The notes beneath the pieces were generated by a model. That model did no database searches and was not told where the DNA came from. It saw only the letters and a list, made by a program, of their open reading frames with translations. A stretch of 64,000 nt of DNA, from the NCBI RefSeq assembly GCF_014229965.1, contig NZ_JABGBW010000001.1, forward strand, positions 62,001 through 126,000. Direction: 5' to 3'. Made by a program: the position numbers and the translations under genes. Source of the DNA: Peptostreptococcus canis. GTDB taxonomy: Bacteria; Bacillota; Clostridia; Peptostreptococcales; Peptostreptococcaceae. Within the stretch, counting starts at the first letter, position 1. Every line of letters begins with the position of its first letter. Below are positions 60,730-64,000 of the stretch, in pieces.

Positions 60730-61305
60730 TTATAAAATCCCTTCAATTAAAATTTTAAGACCTATTATGATTAAGATTAGTCCACCTAAAATTTCCGATT
60801 TTGATTTAAATTTTGAACCAAATTTGAAACCGAAAAAAACTCCTACAATCGAAATTGCAAATGTAATAATTCCTATTACGGATATTGCACTAAAAATATT
60901 AATTTCAAGTAGTGCAAATGAAATTCCAATAGCAAGTGCATCTATACTTGTTGCTATTGAAAGAGCAAGTATATTTTTAAGATCCAATTTTAATTCGCCC
61001 TTAATATCACAACAGACTTCTTCATCAGATTTTATTTCTCCGGATTCTCTAATCATATGTACACCGATAAAAGCAAGTAAAATAAATGCTATCCAATGTC
61101 CGATACCGTTTACGAATCCGGAAAATTGATAACCTAAAAAGAAACCTATAAGTGGCATAGCAGCCTGAAAAAATCCAAAGCTGAGACCGATTATAAATGC
61201 ATTTTTCCACTGCATAGTTCTTTGACAGAGTCCCTTACAGAGCGAGACTGCAAATGCATCCATACTAAGCCCGATACCAATACCTATTAAATTTACAAAG
61301 TTCAT
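60730..61305 (-). CDS. mntP: Manganese efflux pump MntP
   Basis: A 191-residue membrane protein with six helices arranged as two DUF204 repeats. The N-terminal repeat shows GIGIGLSMDAFAVSLCKG and the second IATSIDALAIGISFALLE, each with the conserved aspartate thought to bind Mn(II). AAAGGATG sets the ATG at 61305; the frame is open to 61332. No yybP-ykoY manganese riboswitch fits into the 69 bp before it, unlike in many relatives, so it may be read through from the lipoprotein gene. Confidence 0.93.
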   Translation of the reverse strand: MNFVNLIGIGIGLSMDAFAVSLCKGLCQRTMQWKNAFIIGLSFGFFQAAMPLIGFFLGYQFSGFVNGIGHWIAFILLAFIGVHMIRESGEIKSDEEVCCDIKGELKLDLKNILALSIATSIDALAIGISFALLEINIFSAISVIGIITFAISIVGVFFGFKFGSKFKSKSEILGGLILIIIGLKILIEGIL

Positions 61306-61374
61306 AAATAAAACATCCTTTAAAAAAAACATCTAAACATCATTAAAAAATTTAATAAAAATACTTAATAACCT

Positions 61375-62049
61375 CTAATTTTCCGCTGCAGTATTTGAAT
61401 TAGAGCCACCTGTAGTAGAAGCTGAATTATTTGAAGAACCTGAAGATTCAGTAATACTTTCCTGATCAAGTAACTCTCCAGTAACTCCATCTATATATAT
61501 AGTTTCAGTTTTAACATTTTTGGAGTCACCATTTCCTAAAGTGAACTTATATATATTAGTGCCATTATTTCCAAAAAGTTTATACCCTAAAACCTGGATA
61601 TATTTATTTTTTGAATTTCTAATTGCAGAATCAGCTGCCTTATCTACATCCATTACAGGTACAAAGTCTATATAATTTCCTTTTATAGATTGAGAAACAG
61701 GCCCGTTATCCTTTGTGTTTACAACTTTTCCAGTCTTTCCGTCGATTGTAAGAATTACTTCATTTTTATTCTTAGCAACGGCATCTACAGTGTACATATA
61801 TTTATCTTCCACTAACCTTAATTCAACTGAGTGAACGCTACCTGCTTTATTGGCAGTTGTAAATCTTAAAAGTGCCTGTTGTTGATTTACTATATCAGAA
61901 GTTCGCAAATCAATAAAGTTTTGGATTTCTGTTTTTTTTGAATCTTTATCTGATGAATTCTTACATCCCACTAAAGTAAGCCCCATAGAAGTGCATATGG
62001 ATAAAGCCAATATTTTACCGGCATTTCTCTTTATTAATTTTATTATCAT
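61375..62049 (-). CDS. PepSY-domain lipoprotein
   Basis: A 224-residue exported lipoprotein. The signal segment ends in the lipobox LTLVGC (lipidated C29). Two PepSY-like repeats follow, at about 95-120 (VILTIDGKTGKVVNTKDNG) and 180-200 (ETIYIDGVTGELLDQESI), then a Ser/Gly/Asn/Thr-rich tail. PepSY proteins are often inhibitors or chaperones of surface peptidases; here no peptidase is adjacent. AGGAGG precedes the ATG. It lies 69 bp ahead of mntP on the same strand. Confidence 0.85.
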   Translation of the reverse strand: MIIKLIKRNAGKILALSICTSMGLTLVGCKNSSDKDSKKTEIQNFIDLRTSDIVNQQQALLRFTTANKAGSVHSVELRLVEDKYMYTVDAVAKNKNEVILTIDGKTGKVVNTKDNGPVSQSIKGNYIDFVPVMDVDKAADSAIRNSKNKYIQVLGYKLFGNNGTNIYKFTLGNGDSKNVKTETIYIDGVTGELLDQESITESSGSSNNSASTTGGSNSNTAAEN

Positions 62050-62251
62050 AAAAACCTCCTAAAATATCATTGATACACATTATTATACAATATATATATA
62101 AATAGTTGAATATAAATATCAAATCTGTAATAAGTTAATAAAATATTATAAATTAACTTAAAGTATAGGTATTATATTATTTTCTATTCCATTTATAAAC
62201 TTGATATGATAAACTATAAATGAAATATTGTTTTTTGTAGGAGGTGAATCT

Positions 62252-62986
62252 GTGTCTAAATTGAAAAAAACTCTAAGTGTTATATACTATTTAGTTATTT
62301 TATTGATGGTATTGATACTTTATTCGGCAAATTTCGATATTGGATTCGCTTCTATATTAAGTCAAAAAATATTAAGTTTAGAGTACGGAGAGATAACAAT
62401 AACTTTATTTTCATCTCTTGTAGTAATTATCAGTTTTATAAAAATAATAACAACAGTTCTACAAAGAACTTCGGAAAGATATTTTACTCTATTTGAAGAC
62501 TCAGGAAATGTTTCAATTTCTGATACTGCTATAAATAAGGTAGTTGAAAATTCTCTGAATAGCTTTGATGAAGTATTAGAGCACACAATATCGACAAAAA
62601 TAAGAGATGATAAAAATGGTGAATCTCGTATAATTGTTAATATAAAATGCGGTCTAAATGAGGAACTTTGCAGAAGAAAAGGATATTATGAAGAAAAAGA
62701 AATAAATTTAGAAGAGAGGGTAGAGAATCAGAAAGAAGATTCAACAGAAAATAATAAGAATTATATGAGTATCAATGATTTCTGTAATAAAATACAGAGA
62801 TATGTCCATTCTTCATTGGAAAAATTTCTGTCGTTGAAAGTAGAGCAAGTAAATATAAAGTTTTATGATATAAAACAAAGAGAAGACACTAAAACAAACG
62901 TAAAAAAAGACAACGGAAACAATAGTAGCAAATCTGTAGTCAATAATCAAAAGAATTATCAAGAAAAAAAGAAAAGAGTTAATTAG
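62252..62986 (+). CDS. amaP: Alkaline shock response membrane anchor protein AmaP
   Basis: A 244-residue membrane protein that anchors Asp23 to the cytoplasmic membrane in Firmicutes. Two N-terminal helices (about 8-25 and 48-68) are followed by the AmaP cytosolic domain: FEDSGNVSISDTAINKVVEN and SRIIVNIKCGLN, then a helical part and a lysine-rich tail. The insert around RRKGYYEEKEINLEERVENQ makes it longer than typical. It starts with GTG 62252 behind AGGAGGTG; the frame is open to 62228. First of amaP-DUF2273-asp23. Confidence 0.85.
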   Translation: MSKLKKTLSVIYYLVILLMVLILYSANFDIGFASILSQKILSLEYGEITITLFSSLVVIISFIKIITTVLQRTSERYFTLFEDSGNVSISDTAINKVVENSLNSFDEVLEHTISTKIRDDKNGESRIIVNIKCGLNEELCRRKGYYEEKEINLEERVENQKEDSTENNKNYMSINDFCNKIQRYVHSSLEKFLSLKVEQVNIKFYDIKQREDTKTNVKKDNGNNSSKSVVNNQKNYQEKKKRVN

Positions 62987-62998
62987 GAGGTGATACTG

Positions 62999-63511
62999 TT
63001 GATAGATGAAAATTACCATATAGAAGATTTTGATGAAGGCATCAATCTGGAAAATGAATATATAGGTGAAATAAAAAGAAAAGAAAAACCTGTTTTCAAA
63101 AGCAAAATCATCTATGAAAACAGCAAAACCTCTGAAAATGATACATATGATGATTACCGACAGTTTGATTATGGAGAGCATTACAAAAGTGAATATGAAA
63201 GTGAAGATGATAAATCATATTCTGATTTCAAATTTGATGAAAATAAAAGAAATAAATATTCGTCAAATAGAAATAGTTTCTTTAATAGATTTATGGAAAA
63301 TTATATAATAAAATCCTATAGAAATAATCCCAATACGTTTAAAGGAACTATAATAGGAATTATAATATCTATATTAATACTGTCAATCGGTTTTTTAAAA
63401 ACCCTTTTAATAACGACTATTGTATTAATAGCCAATATAATAGGACAATTTTTTGATCAAAATCCCAGATTAATTTCATTTGTGGATTTAGTGGTAAAGA
63501 AGTTTAGATAA
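62999..63511 (+). CDS. DUF2273 membrane protein with long charged N-terminal extension
   Basis: A 170-residue protein. The C-terminal third (about 113-165) is a DUF2273 module: FKGTIIGIIISILILSI and FLKTLLITTIVLIANIIG give two membrane helices, then FFDQNPRLISFVDLVVKKF. Ordinary DUF2273 proteins consist of little else and have 55-80 residues. Here about 110 extra residues precede it, rich in Asp, Glu, Lys, Tyr and Ser and probably disordered. The start is TTG 62999, 8 bp after AGGAGG; a GTG at 62990 overlaps that site. It sits between amaP and asp23 as in other Firmicutes. Confidence 0.8.
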   Translation: MIDENYHIEDFDEGINLENEYIGEIKRKEKPVFKSKIIYENSKTSENDTYDDYRQFDYGEHYKSEYESEDDKSYSDFKFDENKRNKYSSNRNSFFNRFMENYIIKSYRNNPNTFKGTIIGIIISILILSIGFLKTLLITTIVLIANIIGQFFDQNPRLISFVDLVVKKFR

Positions 63512-63532
63512 TTTTTGGGAGGAAAATAAATT

Positions 63533-63931
63533 ATGGAAAATAATGAATTCAATCAAGATAGTGTGGAATTGGTAGAGATAAATAATAGTAAATTGACATT
63601 TGACGAGCAGGTAATTGCTAAAATAGTAGGAATGGCACTTAAGAATGTCGATGGTGTAGCTCTTGTAAGAAGTGGAGGAGGAGCTTTTTCCGGTATAGTA
63701 GGAAGAAATAGCGGTGCCGGAATTAATGTTGAAGTCGGAGAAACAGAAGTTGCTGTTGATTTAAGATTAATATTGGAATTTGGAAAAAATGCTAGAGAAA
63801 AATATCTGGAATTGAAGACTCTAATTGAAAGTCAGGTATTTAGTATGACAGGTCTTAGAGTGGTAGAAGTAAATGCCAAAATAGAAGATGTATTAGATAC
63901 TGAAGATTTTAGAGCGAGATTAGATCAGTAA
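63533..63931 (+). CDS. Asp23/Gls24 family envelope stress protein
   Basis: A 132-residue cytosolic protein of the Asp23/Gls24 family, which coats the membrane through AmaP and helps maintain the envelope. The pattern is LTFDEQVIAKIVGMALKNV then DGVALVRSGGGAFSGIVGRN, INVEVGETEVAVDLRLILEFG and SMTGLRVVEVNAKIEDV. GGGAGG precedes the ATG. In the usual order nusB would come next, beyond the terminator at 63941. Confidence 0.93.
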   Translation: MENNEFNQDSVELVEINNSKLTFDEQVIAKIVGMALKNVDGVALVRSGGGAFSGIVGRNSGAGINVEVGETEVAVDLRLILEFGKNAREKYLELKTLIESQVFSMTGLRVVEVNAKIEDVLDTEDFRARLDQ

Positions 63932-63940
63932 TTACTGAGG

Positions 63941-63972
63941 GGCAACTATGCGATTGTGTAGTTGCCTTTATT
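63941..63972 (+). terminator. Terminator of the amaP operon
   Basis: Stem GGCAACTA (63941-63948) with TAGTTGCC (63959-63966), 10-nt loop, followed by TTTATTT. It may be leaky if the operon continues beyond the window. Confidence 0.8.
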
Positions 63973-64000
63973 TAAAAACTGAAAGGTATGTTGTATTACA

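Noticed and set aside
61306-61374. Manganese riboswitch before mntP
   Set aside because: The gap is only 69 bp and has neither the conserved loop sequences nor a terminator hairpin.
1-64000. CRISPR arrays, tRNA or rRNA genes, intact prophage or integrase
   Set aside because: No regularly spaced repeats, cloverleaf sequences or rRNA stretches and no integrase or intact transposase frame were seen in any part of the window.

Overview
This window comes from a low-GC, AT-rich Gram-positive anaerobe, most likely a clostridium of the Peptostreptococcaceae or a related family. Signs are Shine-Dalgarno sites of the AGGAGG type before nearly every gene, frequent TTG and GTG starts, a surface protein built from cell-wall-binding repeat 2 (CWB2) units, an A-type flavodiiron protein, a NiaR-controlled nadABC operon, an Asp23/AmaP cluster and selenium-metabolism genes. 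The exact genus cannot be fixed from the sequence alone. I see no tRNA, rRNA, CRISPR array or intact transposase.

Layout: 0-0.7 kb, the 3' end of glutamate dehydrogenase. 0.9-4.1 kb, a ferrous-iron uptake operon (feoA, feoA, feoB, Cys-rich peptide). 4.2-8.8 kb, mannose catabolism (manA, mannose PTS IIAB-IIC-IID, DUF956). 8.9-10.4 kb, a GlcNAc-type PTS IICB. 10.7-16.0 kb, a DUF1275 membrane protein and a complete BceRSAB-like antimicrobial-peptide sensing and detoxification module. 16.0-20.8 kb, a TrhA/hemolysin III protein, then DUF1836-rnmV-ksgA-orf-ogt and a macrodomain protein. 21.0-25.3 kb, a LysR regulator divergent from an IlvD/Edd-type dehydratase and an ornithine-cyclodeaminase-family enzyme, abutting a truncated flavodoxin and a small hydrophobic minigene. 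25.3-30.9 kb, deoR divergent from deoC-deoB-nupC-pdp (nucleoside salvage). 31.2-36.1 kb, a CWB2 surface protein, a broken flavin-binding protein, a two-component system and a secreted coiled-coil protein. 36.2-40.2 kb, nadA-nadB-nadC-niaR and a YbjQ protein. 40.2-43.8 kb, a very AT-rich accessory stretch (inactive-looking S24-type repressor, VanZ-like and TraX proteins) bounded by an insertion-sequence scar and a group II intron scar. 44.0-47.3 kb, an SRPBCC protein and a selenium cluster (NifS-like lyase, YedE, TusA-like, DUF3343). 47.6-48.5 kb, a small HTH protein and a GNAT acetyltransferase. 49.1-63.9 kb, largely housekeeping: aldehyde dehydrogenase, lipid kinase, cation/proton antiporter, flavodiiron protein, dUTPase, SOS-type Y-family polymerase, gnd-zwf, thioredoxin reductase, MntP, a PepSY lipoprotein and amaP-DUF2273-asp23.

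The genes form a picture of a fermentative anaerobe importing hexoses and amino sugars by PTS, scavenging deoxynucleosides, making NAD de novo, and defending itself against oxygen (FprA, TrxB, oxidative pentose phosphate branch for NADPH), cell-wall antibiotics (Bce module) and DNA damage (Ogt, dUTPase, LexA-boxed polymerase). The items most worth a second look are the LysR-dehydratase-cyclodeaminase module, whose dehydratase lacks one canonical iron-sulfur cysteine; the 28-codon hydrophobic minigene with a consensus promoter and an operator over its -10; the VanZ/TraX accessory island; and the DUF2273 protein with a long charged N-terminal extension.
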